Source: Candidatus Calescibacterium sp. (GTDB lineage: Bacteria; Calescibacteriota; Calescibacteriia; Calescibacteriales; Calescibacteriaceae). From it: DNA of 64,000 nucleotides. Below, piece after piece: positions 1 through 9,029 of this stretch. The stretch's first letter is position 1, and every line of letters begins with the position of its first letter. A program made the position numbers and the translations under genes. The DNA is taken from positions 32,155 through 96,154 of the forward strand of contig JANXBU010000008.1 in the NCBI GenBank assembly GCA_025060505.1, read 5' to 3'. Below the pieces are notes generated by a model. The model saw nothing but the letters and a program-made list of their open reading frames with translations, had not been told where the DNA came from and made no database searches.

Positions 1-475
1 ATAGAACAAGGAAAAGAATTATATTACTATACCTCTTTATTGAAGATATTATAGAAATTCTAATATTTTCATAACTTGAATCAAGAATCTTCTTGGATTC
101 AGCAAGCTTCGCCATAGCTTCTTCATCCCCTTTTATAACATCTTCAAACAAACCTATATAAGATTCCATAGATCCTCTGAATGTCTTAACCTCCTGAGAA
201 AAACCTATATCTGATATATTTTTGAGAAAAGCATCCATTTCAAACATTATTTTCTTCGCTTCCGAAATATCATCAGCTGACATCTTAGTTATTGCTTCAT
301 AGAGCTTTGAAGTTATTCTCATGTTAAACGATTCCACCTGAGACAAAGCTGGCATAATGTCAATAAGGTTCTTCTGGAGAGATGAGAAATAAAATATGAA
401 CAAGATAAGTATCGTGTTCAAAAACACCACAACAAAAAATGCAGAAAGTATCTTCAATCTTATACTCATCCTCAT
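1..475 (-). CDS. Membrane sensor, N-terminal part (chemoreceptor or histidine kinase)
   Basis: The frame is open from an ATG at 475 (a second in-frame ATG is at 469) to the window edge, giving about 158 codons; the C-terminal part lies outside. Residues about 8-30 form a hydrophobic membrane helix after a basic start (MRMSIRLK). Residues 31-147 are charged and helical, and a second hydrophobic run (NIILFLVL) begins at the edge. A membrane helix, about 120 extracytoplasmic residues and a second helix is the layout of four-helix-bundle sensors of chemoreceptors and some histidine kinases. The output domain is not visible, so the class is inference. It lies 76 bases downstream of the binding lipoprotein gene on the same strand and could be co-transcribed with it. 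Confidence 0.6.
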   Translation of the reverse strand, partial: MRMSIRLKILSAFFVVVFLNTILILFIFYFSSLQKNLIDIMPALSQVESFNMRITSKLYEAITKMSADDISEAKKIMFEMDAFLKNISDIGFSQEVKTFRGSMESYIGLFEDVIKGDEEAMAKLAESKKILDSSYENIRISIISSIKRYSNIILFLVL

Positions 476-551
476 ATAAGAAATTTTAAATATGAAACGA
501 GATAAAAAACAAGTTTTTAAGCGTATGTAGCTACACTATTGAAAAAAGAAA

Positions 552-1841
552 CTATTTTAAAGATACCGATTTGATCTCTTTGAAGTCTTCCGTAACTCCT
601 TTTGTATCAACTATTTGCCAAATCTCATAAACTCCTCCCTTTACATCACCGTTTTGGTCAAAATCCACATCACCTGAAACACCTTTGTAGTCTATATCAG
701 CACCAGCCTTTGCCTTCTGAACAACATCTTTCCAGTTTCCACCAGAAGCCGGCGGTTTGACTTTCTCTCCACCGTTTGTCAGATTAACAAGAACCTCCTT
801 CACTTTTTCTGGATTGTATTCCCCAACTGCTTCTATACCTAAAGCTACTACGAAAAAAGCATCATATGCATGTTCAAGAAAAGAGGCCGGTTCAGATCTA
901 AATTTGCTTTTGTATGCTTCAGCAAATCTCTTGTAATCTGGATCATCCGCCGAGGGTTTTGGAGCAGTTCCACTCATACCCTTAACAAATTCTCCGATAC
1001 TAGATATACCCTTATCTTTAACACCATCTACGCCAAAAAGATATGGCTTTCGCTTCCCGGTATTAGTTATATATGTCTGAAGGTCTTTCAGAAGATTTAT
1101 TCCATCATCAACAAAAGAAATTATAACAATTCCATCTGGATCTCCATATTTGTAAAGTTCAGCAACTTCACTTGAAAAATCTACTGTTTTATCCTCAGAG
1201 TAACCAACCGATGTCCAAGTTTCTCCTCCTTTTTTTCTAAATTCCTCTCCGAAAGCCTCCGCTAACTTTGCTCCATATGCATCATTTCTGTATATTATAG
1301 ATACCTTCCTCGCTCCAACATCATCGTATGCATAATCTGCAAGAACCTTGCCTTGAAGAGCATCAGATGGGGGAGTTCTCCATATATAGCCTCCATCATT
1401 TAGCTCAGATATAAGCGGACTCGTTGCAGATGGAGAAATAATTATTACCTTGTTACTTACAACAGCTGGGCAACTTTTATTTTCGGCTCCGCCACATATC
1501 CCTCTGATTATAGCAGAACTTGTTGCTGGACCAATGATAAATTTTATACCCTGAGATACAAGCTTATCAAAACATCTCTTTGCACCATCTGGAGAAGTTC
1601 CATCATCACATATCTCCAACTTTACATTCTTCCCAAGAATACCACCTAATTCGTTTATCTGATCCTCGGCCATTTTTAAACCAGTTATCACATCCTCCCC
1701 AAAAGATGCTTCTTCTCCAGAAAGCGGAAGTATAACACCTATCTTCAGTGCTTCCTTCTTCTCTTCTTCCTCGGCAGCACAAGAAATTAAGACTAAGCTT
1801 CCGATTAAAAGTAAGTGAAAAACCAATCTAATCCCAACCAT
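552..1841 (-). CDS. Branched-chain amino acid-type ABC substrate-binding lipoprotein
   Basis: 429 residues. The N-terminus has a hydrophobic signal ending in the lipobox LISC, so the mature protein should be lipid-anchored at Cys21. A periplasmic binding fold of the LivJ/LivK type follows: IGVILPLSGEEASFGEDV near residues 34-51, a ligand pocket segment IGPATSS near 103, and LEHAYDAFFVVALGIEAVG in the C-terminal lobe. The family captures amino acids or related small ligands for an ABC importer. No LivHMGF permease or ATPase genes are in view. It ends 76 bases before the membrane sensor gene on the same strand, so a sensing role is possible. The ligand cannot be told from sequence. Confidence 0.85.
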   Translation of the reverse strand: MVGIRLVFHLLLIGSLVLISCAAEEEEKKEALKIGVILPLSGEEASFGEDVITGLKMAEDQINELGGILGKNVKLEICDDGTSPDGAKRCFDKLVSQGIKFIIGPATSSAIIRGICGGAENKSCPAVVSNKVIIISPSATSPLISELNDGGYIWRTPPSDALQGKVLADYAYDDVGARKVSIIYRNDAYGAKLAEAFGEEFRKKGGETWTSVGYSEDKTVDFSSEVAELYKYGDPDGIVIISFVDDGINLLKDLQTYITNTGKRKPYLFGVDGVKDKGISSIGEFVKGMSGTAPKPSADDPDYKRFAEAYKSKFRSEPASFLEHAYDAFFVVALGIEAVGEYNPEKVKEVLVNLTNGGEKVKPPASGGNWKDVVQKAKAGADIDYKGVSGDVDFDQNGDVKGGVYEIWQIVDTKGVTEDFKEIKSVSLK

Positions 1842-1990
1842 ACCTAATATTTTAATGAACTATGAAAAAAAATTCAAGATTATTTTCAAGATTTTGAAAA
1901 ATGAATATTCCAGAATAAATAAACTTTACAGAACCAAAATAAAACGGAAATAGCGAAAAATTACTCCAAATTATAAAAAAAAATTGAACT

Positions 1991-3301
1991 ATGAAAAGAT
2001 TCAAGATAGGCGTTGTTGGAGCTGGATATGTTGGACTGACAACTGCTATTTGCTTCTCTGAACTCGGACACCACGTCATATGTTATGACAAAGATACAGA
2101 AAAAATAAAAAAACTCAAAGAAGGAAAAATTCCTATATACGAACCAGGACTTGAAGACATATTGAAAAAAACATACCAGAAAAATATTTTCTTTACCGAT
2201 AAACCAGAAGAAATTTATGCTAATTCAGAGGTCATATTTATATGCGTTGGAACACCGGAAATGCCTGACGGAAGTGCTGATCTATCTTATATAGAAGCCT
2301 GCTCCATTGAGCTTACATCCTATCTGAAAGAATATAAACTTATTGTAGAAAAAAGCACAGTACCTGTTAGAACAGCTGAATGGATAGAACGAACCATAAA
2401 GCTATACAATCCGCATGCAGATTTTGATGTTGCATCAAACCCTGAATTTCTGAAAGAAGGCAGTGGTATCAAGGATTTCTTCCAACCAGATAGAATAGTT
2501 CTTGGAGTTTCCTCCGAAAGAGCAAAAAAAATATTACTTGAAATATACAACGAAAAAGAGTTCCCTTATCCAAAAATAATCACAGATGTTAAGACTGCAG
2601 AACTAATAAAGCACGCATCAAACTCGTTTTTGGCATTGAAAATATCTTATATAAATATGGTAGCAAACTTCTGCGAAAAAGTTGGAGTTGATGTTGATGT
2701 CGTTGCAGAAGGTATGGGGCTTGACAGAAGAATAGGCAGAGAATTTCTAAAAGCAGGTATAGGTTGGGGTGGAAGTTGTTTCCCAAAAGATGTAAAAGCT
2801 TTCATAAAAATGGCAGAAGAAAACCACGAGGATTTCTCAATACTGAAAGAAGCATACAAAATAAATGAAAAAAGGATTGATCACTTTATAGAAAAAGTTA
2901 AAAAAACTTTGTGGGTAATAAAAGGCAAAAGACTAGCGATCTGGGGACTTTCTTTCAAACCAAATACAGATGATATAAGAGAATCCCCAGCAATAAAAAT
3001 CATTCCAAGATTACTGAATGCAGGAGCTTATCTTAAACTATATGACCCAGAAGCTATGGAAAACACCAAAAAGATAATACCACCAAACGTCAACGTAAAT
3101 TATGCAGACTCAATCGAGGAATCCGTAAAAGAATCGCATGCGATATTGATCCTGACAGATTGGGACGAATTCAAAAACGCAAACTTACCAACTTTGAAAA
3201 AATACATGATAACACCAATAATTATAGATGGAAGAAATATTTACGATCCAAAAAAAGTCAGAGAACTCGGATTTCTGTATGTTCCAACAGGTAAGCCATA
3301 A
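1991..3301 (+). CDS. ugd: UDP-glucose 6-dehydrogenase family protein
   Basis: 436 residues, full length for the UDP-glucose/GDP-mannose dehydrogenase family. The N-terminal Rossmann segment is GVVGAGYVGLTTA. The catalytic Cys263 lies in GWGGSCFPKDVKAF and the central helix carries ELIKHASNSFLALKIS with Lys207. The C-terminal UDP-binding domain has WGLSFKPNTDDIRESPA. The enzyme oxidises UDP-glucose to UDP-glucuronate with two NAD, feeding exopolysaccharide or LPS. A different UDP-sugar substrate cannot be excluded. There is no Shine-Dalgarno sequence before the ATG. The gene is divergent from the binding lipoprotein gene and 78 bases ahead of the tRNA nucleotidyltransferase gene. Confidence 0.9.
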   Translation: MKRFKIGVVGAGYVGLTTAICFSELGHHVICYDKDTEKIKKLKEGKIPIYEPGLEDILKKTYQKNIFFTDKPEEIYANSEVIFICVGTPEMPDGSADLSYIEACSIELTSYLKEYKLIVEKSTVPVRTAEWIERTIKLYNPHADFDVASNPEFLKEGSGIKDFFQPDRIVLGVSSERAKKILLEIYNEKEFPYPKIITDVKTAELIKHASNSFLALKISYINMVANFCEKVGVDVDVVAEGMGLDRRIGREFLKAGIGWGGSCFPKDVKAFIKMAEENHEDFSILKEAYKINEKRIDHFIEKVKKTLWVIKGKRLAIWGLSFKPNTDDIRESPAIKIIPRLLNAGAYLKLYDPEAMENTKKIIPPNVNVNYADSIEESVKESHAILILTDWDEFKNANLPTLKKYMITPIIIDGRNIYDPKKVRELGFLYVPTGKP

Positions 3302-3379
3302 AGCTCAAAATCAAAAATGTTTCGCTGTATCACAAAATAATTCTTAGTAAAAATACTCAAATACCCGCAGATTATCCGA

Positions 3380-4366
3380 TTGAAAAGAGACAAAAATATC
3401 TCAAAACCACACAGCAAAAAGAAAAAAACTAAAAATTTGAACTCACAAATGATAGAAAAATCAACAATTTTTGAGGATAAAATAAAATCAAGTCTTGAGA
3501 AACACAGAAAAATACTTACAGAAATTCTGAAAGTCTCAGATAAATTCGGAGTTAGAACATATCTGGTAGGTGGTTTTATAAGAGATGTTGTTCTTGAAAT
3601 AGAAACAGCAGATATTGATCTTGTAGTTGAAGGAGATACGTATGAGCTTTCACAAGAACTCAGAAGAATTCTTCGCGGTAAGAACTACAAATATATTGAG
3701 AATTTCGGAACAGCTTCTTTTGATATAGAATTTTATGGGAAAGTATACAGAATAGATTTTGCAAGAGCCAGAAGAGAAGAATATCCTATTCCCGGCGAGC
3801 ACCCGAAGGTTTCCTTCGTTGATGATGTAAGAGTTGATCTTCTGAGAAGAGATTTTAGCATAAATGCAATAGCTATTGAATTTGATCAGAATCTTAATTT
3901 CAAATTTATAGATGTAGTCGGTGGACTAGATGACCTTATGGCCAAGAAAATAAAAATTCTGCACAAAATGAGCATAGCAGACGATCCCACAAGAATTTTG
4001 CGAGGAGTAAGAATTTCTCTGAAAACTGGTTTTGAAATAGATCAAGGAGTAATTGAATCTCTTGAAATAGCAAAGAAAATTGGAGCTTTCAAAAATGTTC
4101 ACGGAAGTAGATTTTTCAGTGAAATGAAGATCACAGCCAAAGAAGATTTTTTCGATAAATTTATCGAGAAACTAAAAGAACTAAATGTCTTGATCTCAAT
4201 CCATCCAGCACTTGATATAAATGTATATAACTTTTCAGGAGATTGGCAAGATAAAATAGCGGAGCTCATTTTAAGAGTATCACCAGAATCAAGGTACGAA
4301 ATAGCAAGCTTTTTCGGAGTTCCAAAGAGCATATCAAAGAGATTAGAGAAACTCTCTCGGGTCTGA
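3380..4366 (+). CDS. Class II tRNA nucleotidyltransferase / poly(A) polymerase family, short form
   Basis: 328 residues from a TTG; an in-frame ATG at 3449 gives 305 residues and may be the true start, since the first 23 residues are only a basic tail. The head domain is clear: [11 protein letters not shown], the metal-binding pair in [19 protein letters not shown] and [12 protein letters not shown]. This family adds CCA, or only CC or only A, to tRNA 3' ends, or makes poly(A). The protein stops soon after the neck region, without a long tail, HD domain or CBS domains. Deep-branching thermophiles often split CCA addition between a CC-adding and an A-adding enzyme, so this may be one of the pair; which one is not evident. 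Its 3' end overlaps the leuC 3' end by 24 bases, tail to tail. Confidence 0.75.
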   Translation: MKRDKNISKPHSKKKKTKNLNSQMIEKSTIFEDKIKSSLEKHRKILTEILKVSDKFGVRTYLVGGFIRDVVLEIETADIDLVVEGDTYELSQELRRILRGKNYKYIENFGTASFDIEFYGKVYRIDFARARREEYPIPGEHPKVSFVDDVRVDLLRRDFSINAIAIEFDQNLNFKFIDVVGGLDDLMAKKIKILHKMSIADDPTRILRGVRISLKTGFEIDQGVIESLEIAKKIGAFKNVHGSRFFSEMKITAKEDFFDKFIEKLKELNVLISIHPALDINVYNFSGDWQDKIAELILRVSPESRYEIASFFGVPKSISKRLEKLSRV

Positions 4367-5809
4367 TATATACCCTTTTATTGCAGATGCAGCAGCTGTA
4401 AGAGGACTTGCAAGATGAGTTCTTCCATCTCTGCCTTGTCTTCCCTCAAAATTTCTGTTTGATGTACTTACGCATCTTTCTCCGGGAGAAAGAATATCTG
4501 GGTTCATTCCGAGACACATACTACAACCTGCGTTTCTCCACTCAAAGCCAGCTTCCTTGAATATTTTGTCAAGACCCATCTTTTCAGCTTGAAATTTTAC
4601 AAGTTGAGAACCCGGAACAATCATAGCTCTTACCCATGGTGCCACCTTTTTTCCCTTAACAATCTGAGCAGCAGCTACAAGATCATCCAATCTTGCATTT
4701 GTACAAGAACCAATGAAAACTCGATCAATCTTTATACTTGTCATAGGAGTTCCGGGAGAAAGTCCCATATACTTCAGAGCTCTTTTGGCATGTTCCCTTT
4801 CAACAGGATCTTCAAATTCCTCAGGATTCGGAACCGCCTCTCCTATTGAAACCACATCAGATGGTCTTGTTCCCCAAGTTATCTGTGGTTCAAGATCTGA
4901 AATATCAAAGTAAAGTTCCGCATCAAATTTAGCATCAGGATCAGATTTAAGAGTTTTCCAGTAATTCAGAGCTTCTTCAAAATTGCGTGCTGAATACATT
5001 CTACCTTCAAGATACTTAAATACTTTTTCATCTGGTTCAATTATTCCTGTTCTGGCACCTCCTTCTATTGTCATATTGCATATAGTCATCCTTTCCTCAA
5101 CAGAGAATTGTTTTACCACCTCTCCTGTATACTCTATAGCATAACCTACTCCACCGGTTGTTCCTATCCTACCTATTATGTAAAGTATAACGTCTTTTGA
5201 TTTTATTCCTTTGGGTAAAACTCCCTCAATAGCAACCTTCATTTGTTTTGGTTTGTTTAGCCAAAGCGTTTGAGTAGCAAGAACATGTTCTACTTCGCTT
5301 GTTCCTATTCCGAAAGCAATCGCTCCGAATGCCCCGTGAGTCGATGTATGACTATCTCCGCAAACTATTGTCATCCCCGGCTGAGTTAGTCCAAGCTGAG
5401 GTCCTATTATATGGACTATACCCTGGTATTGACTATCTATACCGAAAAATTTTATACCAAACTCCTGAGCATTTTTTTTGAGATATTTGACCTGCTTCAA
5501 AGATATAAGATCAATCTCATATCCATCAAGCGAGAGTTTCTCATATTTATTCAAAATATTTTCTGGAAAATCCAGTTCTTCAAAGATGTATCTGTTGTCG
5601 TCAGTAGGAACATTATGATCTACAACAGCAAATGTAAGATCTGGTCTTCTGACTTTCCTCTTCGCTAATCTAAGACCATCAAAGGCTTGAGGACTTGTAA
5701 CCTCATGAACAAGATGAAGATCTATGTATATAAGATATGGTTTATTCGGATCATCCGGTTCAACAACAACATGCTCCTTCCAAATTTTTTCAAAGAGAGT
5801 TTCGCTCAT
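4343..5809 (-). CDS. leuC: 3-isopropylmalate dehydratase large subunit
   Basis: 488 residues, bacterial LeuC length. Aconitase-family landmarks are [15 protein letters not shown], the cluster cysteines in [11 protein letters not shown] and [13 protein letters not shown], and the terminal [20 protein letters not shown]. With LeuD it isomerises 2- to 3-isopropylmalate through citraconate in leucine synthesis, using a 4Fe-4S cluster. The small subunit gene leuD is not adjacent. A TATAAA hexamer ends five bases before the ATG and no Shine-Dalgarno is present. The 3' end overlaps the nucleotidyltransferase gene on the other strand. Confidence 0.95.
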   Translation of the reverse strand: MSETLFEKIWKEHVVVEPDDPNKPYLIYIDLHLVHEVTSPQAFDGLRLAKRKVRRPDLTFAVVDHNVPTDDNRYIFEELDFPENILNKYEKLSLDGYEIDLISLKQVKYLKKNAQEFGIKFFGIDSQYQGIVHIIGPQLGLTQPGMTIVCGDSHTSTHGAFGAIAFGIGTSEVEHVLATQTLWLNKPKQMKVAIEGVLPKGIKSKDVILYIIGRIGTTGGVGYAIEYTGEVVKQFSVEERMTICNMTIEGGARTGIIEPDEKVFKYLEGRMYSARNFEEALNYWKTLKSDPDAKFDAELYFDISDLEPQITWGTRPSDVVSIGEAVPNPEEFEDPVEREHAKRALKYMGLSPGTPMTSIKIDRVFIGSCTNARLDDLVAAAQIVKGKKVAPWVRAMIVPGSQLVKFQAEKMGLDKIFKEAGFEWRNAGCSMCLGMNPDILSPGERCVSTSNRNFEGRQGRDGRTHLASPLTAAASAIKGYISDPREFL

Positions 5810-5814
5810 ATAAT

Positions 5815-5820
5815 TTTATA
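5815..5820 (-). promoter_or_regulatory. -10-like hexamer abutting leuC
   Basis: On the minus strand the sequence reads TATAAAATTATATG, where the final ATG is the leuC start. A -10 box five bases from the start codon would place transcription start at or next to the ATG, giving a leaderless message. Identified by eye; in AT-rich DNA chance matches are common. Confidence 0.4.
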
Positions 5821-5922
5821 CTTTAGTTATTTTTCGGCTGCTTTCAGCTTTTGCAGATTACTGGACTTATATCCAAAGAGAAATGAGAGATTATGAAAAA
5901 ATTAAATTCAACGTTGTAAGAA

Positions 5923-6216
5923 CTATTTCTTTGCCATATTTTGTTTTACTATTTTTGGTATATCAAACATAGATATTACATCTTTGCCGAATATCTTTTT
6001 TAGCTTTTCATCTGCTTTTATTTCACGCTTTACTTGAAGTCCCTTTTGTTTTATGTATGTCCATATACCTTTTATTGCCTCTTGCATCGTAGCTTTTGTC
6101 TTTCCGACTATATCAGATAACTCAGGAGAAAGTTCAAATTCTTTAAAGAACGAAGCTGGAGCCTGCCTTTTCTTCTTCTCTGATTTTTCTTTTTTCGTCG
6201 TTTTACTTTTCGCCAT
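5923..6216 (-). CDS. SWIB/MDM2-domain protein
   Basis: 97 residues. A Lys-rich basic tail (residues 1-18) precedes a SWIB/MDM2 fold: FFKEFELSPELSDIVGK, MQEAIKGIWTYIKQKGLQ, then KIFGKDVISMFDIPKIV. In eukaryotes the fold belongs to chromatin remodelling complexes. In bacteria it is known mainly from chlamydiae and scattered lineages, alone or fused to topoisomerase, with poorly known roles near DNA. Here it stands alone. It has one of the best ribosome binding sites in the window and a good -10 box, which suggests strong expression, perhaps as a small nucleoid protein; that role is inference. It is divergent from the chemoreceptor gene. Confidence 0.8.
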   Translation of the reverse strand: MAKSKTTKKEKSEKKKRQAPASFFKEFELSPELSDIVGKTKATMQEAIKGIWTYIKQKGLQVKREIKADEKLKKIFGKDVISMFDIPKIVKQNMAKK

Positions 6217-6225
6217 AGGTTATTA

Positions 6226-6232
6226 CCTCCTT
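6226..6232 (-). promoter_or_regulatory. Strong Shine-Dalgarno site for the SWIB gene
   Basis: AAGGAGG on the minus strand, nine bases before the ATG at 6216. It shows that the ribosome of this organism does use the canonical anti-Shine-Dalgarno sequence, although most genes here lack such a site. Confidence 0.85.
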
Positions 6233-6237
6233 GAACT

Positions 6238-6243
6238 ATTATA
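6238..6243 (-). promoter_or_regulatory. -10 box of the SWIB gene
   Basis: Perfect TATAAT on the minus strand just upstream of the Shine-Dalgarno site. The implied leader is only about 15-20 bases. No strong -35 hexamer is obvious at the usual spacing. Confidence 0.5.
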
Positions 6244-6300
6244 CTCATTAGATATTTAAATCTTAAAAAATTTCCCAAAAAACAAAAATTTAAAAATAGT

Positions 6301-6306
6301 TATAAT
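6301..6306 (+). promoter_or_regulatory. -10 box close to the chemoreceptor start
   Basis: Perfect TATAAT ending nine bases before the ATG at 6316. Transcription start would fall within about three bases of the start codon, and there is no Shine-Dalgarno sequence. This is one of the clearest leaderless-type starts in the window. Confidence 0.5.
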
Positions 6307-6315
6307 TCTATTGTT

Positions 6316-7401
6316 ATGCTTGCTGTAATAATAGGAAATACAGTAGTTATACTGTCTTCTATAATCGGCATACTCGTAAGCGGATTTTCCATTGGGGTGA
6401 TTTTAGCATCAGTTGGAGGTATCATCGGAACCAATATAGTTTTTATACTTGCAAAAATACAGGAGAACAAAAGTTTTCAAGACGCACTAGATGACGCTAA
6501 AGCAGCGGAACCAAAAACACAAAGAGGAAAAGACATAAAATCAATAATAAACGAAATCCTACAAAAAGAGAAAGAAAACCTGGCCAAAACACTAAGTGCA
6601 CTTGAAAATTTACTAAACGAATTTGAAAACAAATTCAAAAGCATATCAAGAGAAAATGAAATGCAGTTGAATAAAGTGAACGTTGTTGTAACTGCTTCGG
6701 AAGAACTTTCAGCATCGGCTGCGGAGGTTGCATCAAGAATAATTCAAGTCGCATCAAAAGTAGAAGAAACTTCTTCAATATCAAAAGGAGGTCTTAGCAG
6801 AATGGATGAGGTTGTAAAAGTTATGGATGAGGTTGTATCAACTATGAAAGGTGTAATGGGTATGGCAAAGGAACTTGAAGATCAAACGAAAGAAATATCT
6901 GAAATAATCTCAATAATAGAGGACATAACAGACCAAACAAACCTACTTGCTCTGAACGCAGCGATTGAGGCTGCACGAGCCGGAGAACAAGGTAAGGGAT
7001 TCGCGGTTGTGGCAGGAGAGGTCAGAAAACTAGCAGAAAGAACATATAGTGCTGCAAGAGAAATATCCGAGAAGATAAACCTCATTGTATCAAAAGTTGG
7101 CGAAACCTACAAAGCCATAGAATCTGAATTCGAGGTTACCAAAAAAGGATTTGAACTCATAACAGAAGGAAAAAAAAGCTTCGAAAATGTTACAAACTAC
7201 ACAAACGTAATAAACACAGAAACAACAGCCATATCAACTGCAACAGAACAACAATCAAAAGTCACTGATGAAATATCAAGAAACCTTCTGACCCTTCTTG
7301 AAAGCGCAAAAAATATAGATGCTTCTTATCAGGAAGCAATAAACCTACTACAAAGACTAAAAGAAGAATTCAAAAAGAGACTTGAAATCCTGACCAAATA
7401 A
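6316..7401 (+). CDS. Methyl-accepting chemotaxis protein without a sensor domain
   Basis: 361 residues. Two adjacent hydrophobic helices (about 3-25 and 28-47) form a membrane hairpin, so almost nothing faces the periplasm. The rest is a long coiled coil with the conserved receptor tip, including [19 protein letters not shown] and [20 protein letters not shown] near residues 210-240. The tip binds CheW and CheA. With no ligand domain it may sense membrane state or a cytoplasmic signal, or join other receptors. No che genes are nearby. It lies 31 bases ahead of the peptidase gene on the same strand. Confidence 0.9.
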   Translation: MLAVIIGNTVVILSSIIGILVSGFSIGVILASVGGIIGTNIVFILAKIQENKSFQDALDDAKAAEPKTQRGKDIKSIINEILQKEKENLAKTLSALENLLNEFENKFKSISRENEMQLNKVNVVVTASEELSASAAEVASRIIQVASKVEETSSISKGGLSRMDEVVKVMDEVVSTMKGVMGMAKELEDQTKEISEIISIIEDITDQTNLLALNAAIEAARAGEQGKGFAVVAGEVRKLAERTYSAAREISEKINLIVSKVGETYKAIESEFEVTKKGFELITEGKKSFENVTNYTNVINTETTAISTATEQQSKVTDEISRNLLTLLESAKNIDASYQEAINLLQRLKEEFKKRLEILTK

Positions 7402-7432
7402 TTTTGCAAATTAGAGAATAAAAATCTAAAAA

Positions 7433-8773
7433 ATGCTCGTATTTCCAATTGAAATAATAAAGAAAAGACAAAAAACTTTATTTGAGAAACTACCCCCAAA
7501 TTCAGTAGCAATAATACCATCTGAAAGCATAAAAATAAGAAATAATGATGTAGAATATAGGTTCAGACCATCATCAAGGCTACTTTACATCACCGGAATA
7601 AAAGATCCAAATACAATAGCTGTTATATCCAAGAAAAAATTAAGTGATGGCGAGGAAACGAAAATAATAATTTTCAGAAAAAAAAACAAATTCGAGGAAG
7701 CTATATGGATAGGCTTCTCAACTCCGGATGAAGAATTAAAACAGGTATGCGATGAAATAGAAAACATAGAAAACTTTGATACAAAAATATCAAAAATAAT
7801 CCAGAACACAGAATACCTTTTTTATCCCATCGGAGAAGATGGAAACATTCAAAATAAAATACTTAAGTCATACTATGAACTCAAAAGAAAAGCAAGAGCA
7901 GGAACACTACCTCCTAAACTAATATCAGATATCGACACAATACTTGGAGAACTGAGAGCTAAAAAAGATCAATATGAAATAGAGAATATAAGAAAAGCAG
8001 TAAAAATAACAAAAAAGGTACTCAATGAAATTGCCCTGAAACCCGGAATGATGGAATACGAAGTTGAATCACAAATAATCAGAACATACAGAATGTACGG
8101 AGGCGAGGAGGCATTTCCAACAATAGTAGCGTCTGGGAAAAATTCCACAATCTTACATTATACACAGAATTCTTCCGTTCTGAAAATACCCTGCGTTATA
8201 GATACAGGTGTTGAAATAAACTTTTACGCCTCAGATATAACAAGAACATTTATACCAGAGGATTTTCCAGATGAACCAAAAGAAAAAGTGAAAATAGCTC
8301 AAGACATAAAATCGCAAGTTGAGATTATACAAAAAAAAGTTATAGAGAAAGCTAGAAAAGGTGTATCATTTGAAGAACTAAACCTAATCGCTCAAAGGGA
8401 AATATCGTACTGTTTGATTGACATCGGAATTCTAAAAGGTAGCATTGATGAAATTCTTGAAAAAAAGTTATTTAAGCCTTTCTTTCCACACAGAATAGGT
8501 CATCATCTTGGACTTGATGTACACGATGTTTGTCCATACTACGAAGATCAAAACAGAGCAAAGAAATTAGAAGCCGGAAACATAATAACAATAGAACCAG
8601 GAATATACTTCCCCTACCTTGAAACAGTCTATGTGAAAGACGGACAAATATATGAAAAACCAGATGCAGAAGGTCAATACTACAAAACAGAAATCCCAGA
8701 AATCTTCAGAGGAATAGGTGTCAGAATAGAAGACGATGTAATTATAACAGAAGATGGCAACGAAGTATTGTAG
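7433..8773 (+). CDS. pepP: Xaa-Pro aminopeptidase (M24B family)
   Basis: 446 residues, matching PepP-like M24 metallopeptidases. The N-terminal creatinase-like domain (about 1-165) has RFRPSSRLLYITG. The pita-bread catalytic domain shows VIDTGVEIN and SDITRTF for the two aspartate metal ligands, HRIGHHLGLDVHD for the histidine region, and TIEPGIYFP and VRIEDDV for the two glutamates. It removes N-terminal residues ahead of proline in the cytoplasm. The start has no Shine-Dalgarno sequence. It probably shares a transcript with the chemoreceptor upstream. Confidence 0.88.
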   Translation: MLVFPIEIIKKRQKTLFEKLPPNSVAIIPSESIKIRNNDVEYRFRPSSRLLYITGIKDPNTIAVISKKKLSDGEETKIIIFRKKNKFEEAIWIGFSTPDEELKQVCDEIENIENFDTKISKIIQNTEYLFYPIGEDGNIQNKILKSYYELKRKARAGTLPPKLISDIDTILGELRAKKDQYEIENIRKAVKITKKVLNEIALKPGMMEYEVESQIIRTYRMYGGEEAFPTIVASGKNSTILHYTQNSSVLKIPCVIDTGVEINFYASDITRTFIPEDFPDEPKEKVKIAQDIKSQVEIIQKKVIEKARKGVSFEELNLIAQREISYCLIDIGILKGSIDEILEKKLFKPFFPHRIGHHLGLDVHDVCPYYEDQNRAKKLEAGNIITIEPGIYFPYLETVYVKDGQIYEKPDAEGQYYKTEIPEIFRGIGVRIEDDVIITEDGNEVL

Positions 8774-8883
8774 AAAGATTATTAAAAGAAAGATTACTAA
8801 AAATTATATAATCAAACCACAGAAGCTAACAGCAAATTTATGCGCTCCACTGCTCTACGTTAAGCGATGTGATATGTCAGAAA

Positions 8884-9012
8884 ATGCTCTTTGCTGATAT
8901 CCACAATATCAAAGACTTATTGGGCAGCTGGATACTAGAAAAAGCGCAAGCGATAAATACCTTTTTACTGTTTAAACAAGTAGATTTTTTATTTGTTGTT
9001 CAGGAAATATAA
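8884..9012 (+). CDS. Possible small ORF downstream of pepP
   Basis: An open frame of 42 codons from ATG 8884 (or 47 from GTG 8869) begins MLFADIHNIKDLLGSWILEK and ends 17 bases before the converging lipoprotein gene. I do not recognise it, and it has no Shine-Dalgarno sequence. The stretch from about 8820 to 8965 is richer in G+C than other spacers here, so a structured RNA or a gene relic is equally possible. Confidence 0.2.
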   Translation: MLFADIHNIKDLLGSWILEKAQAINTFLLFKQVDFLFVVQEI

Positions 9013-9029
9013 AATTTAGAACAACAGAA

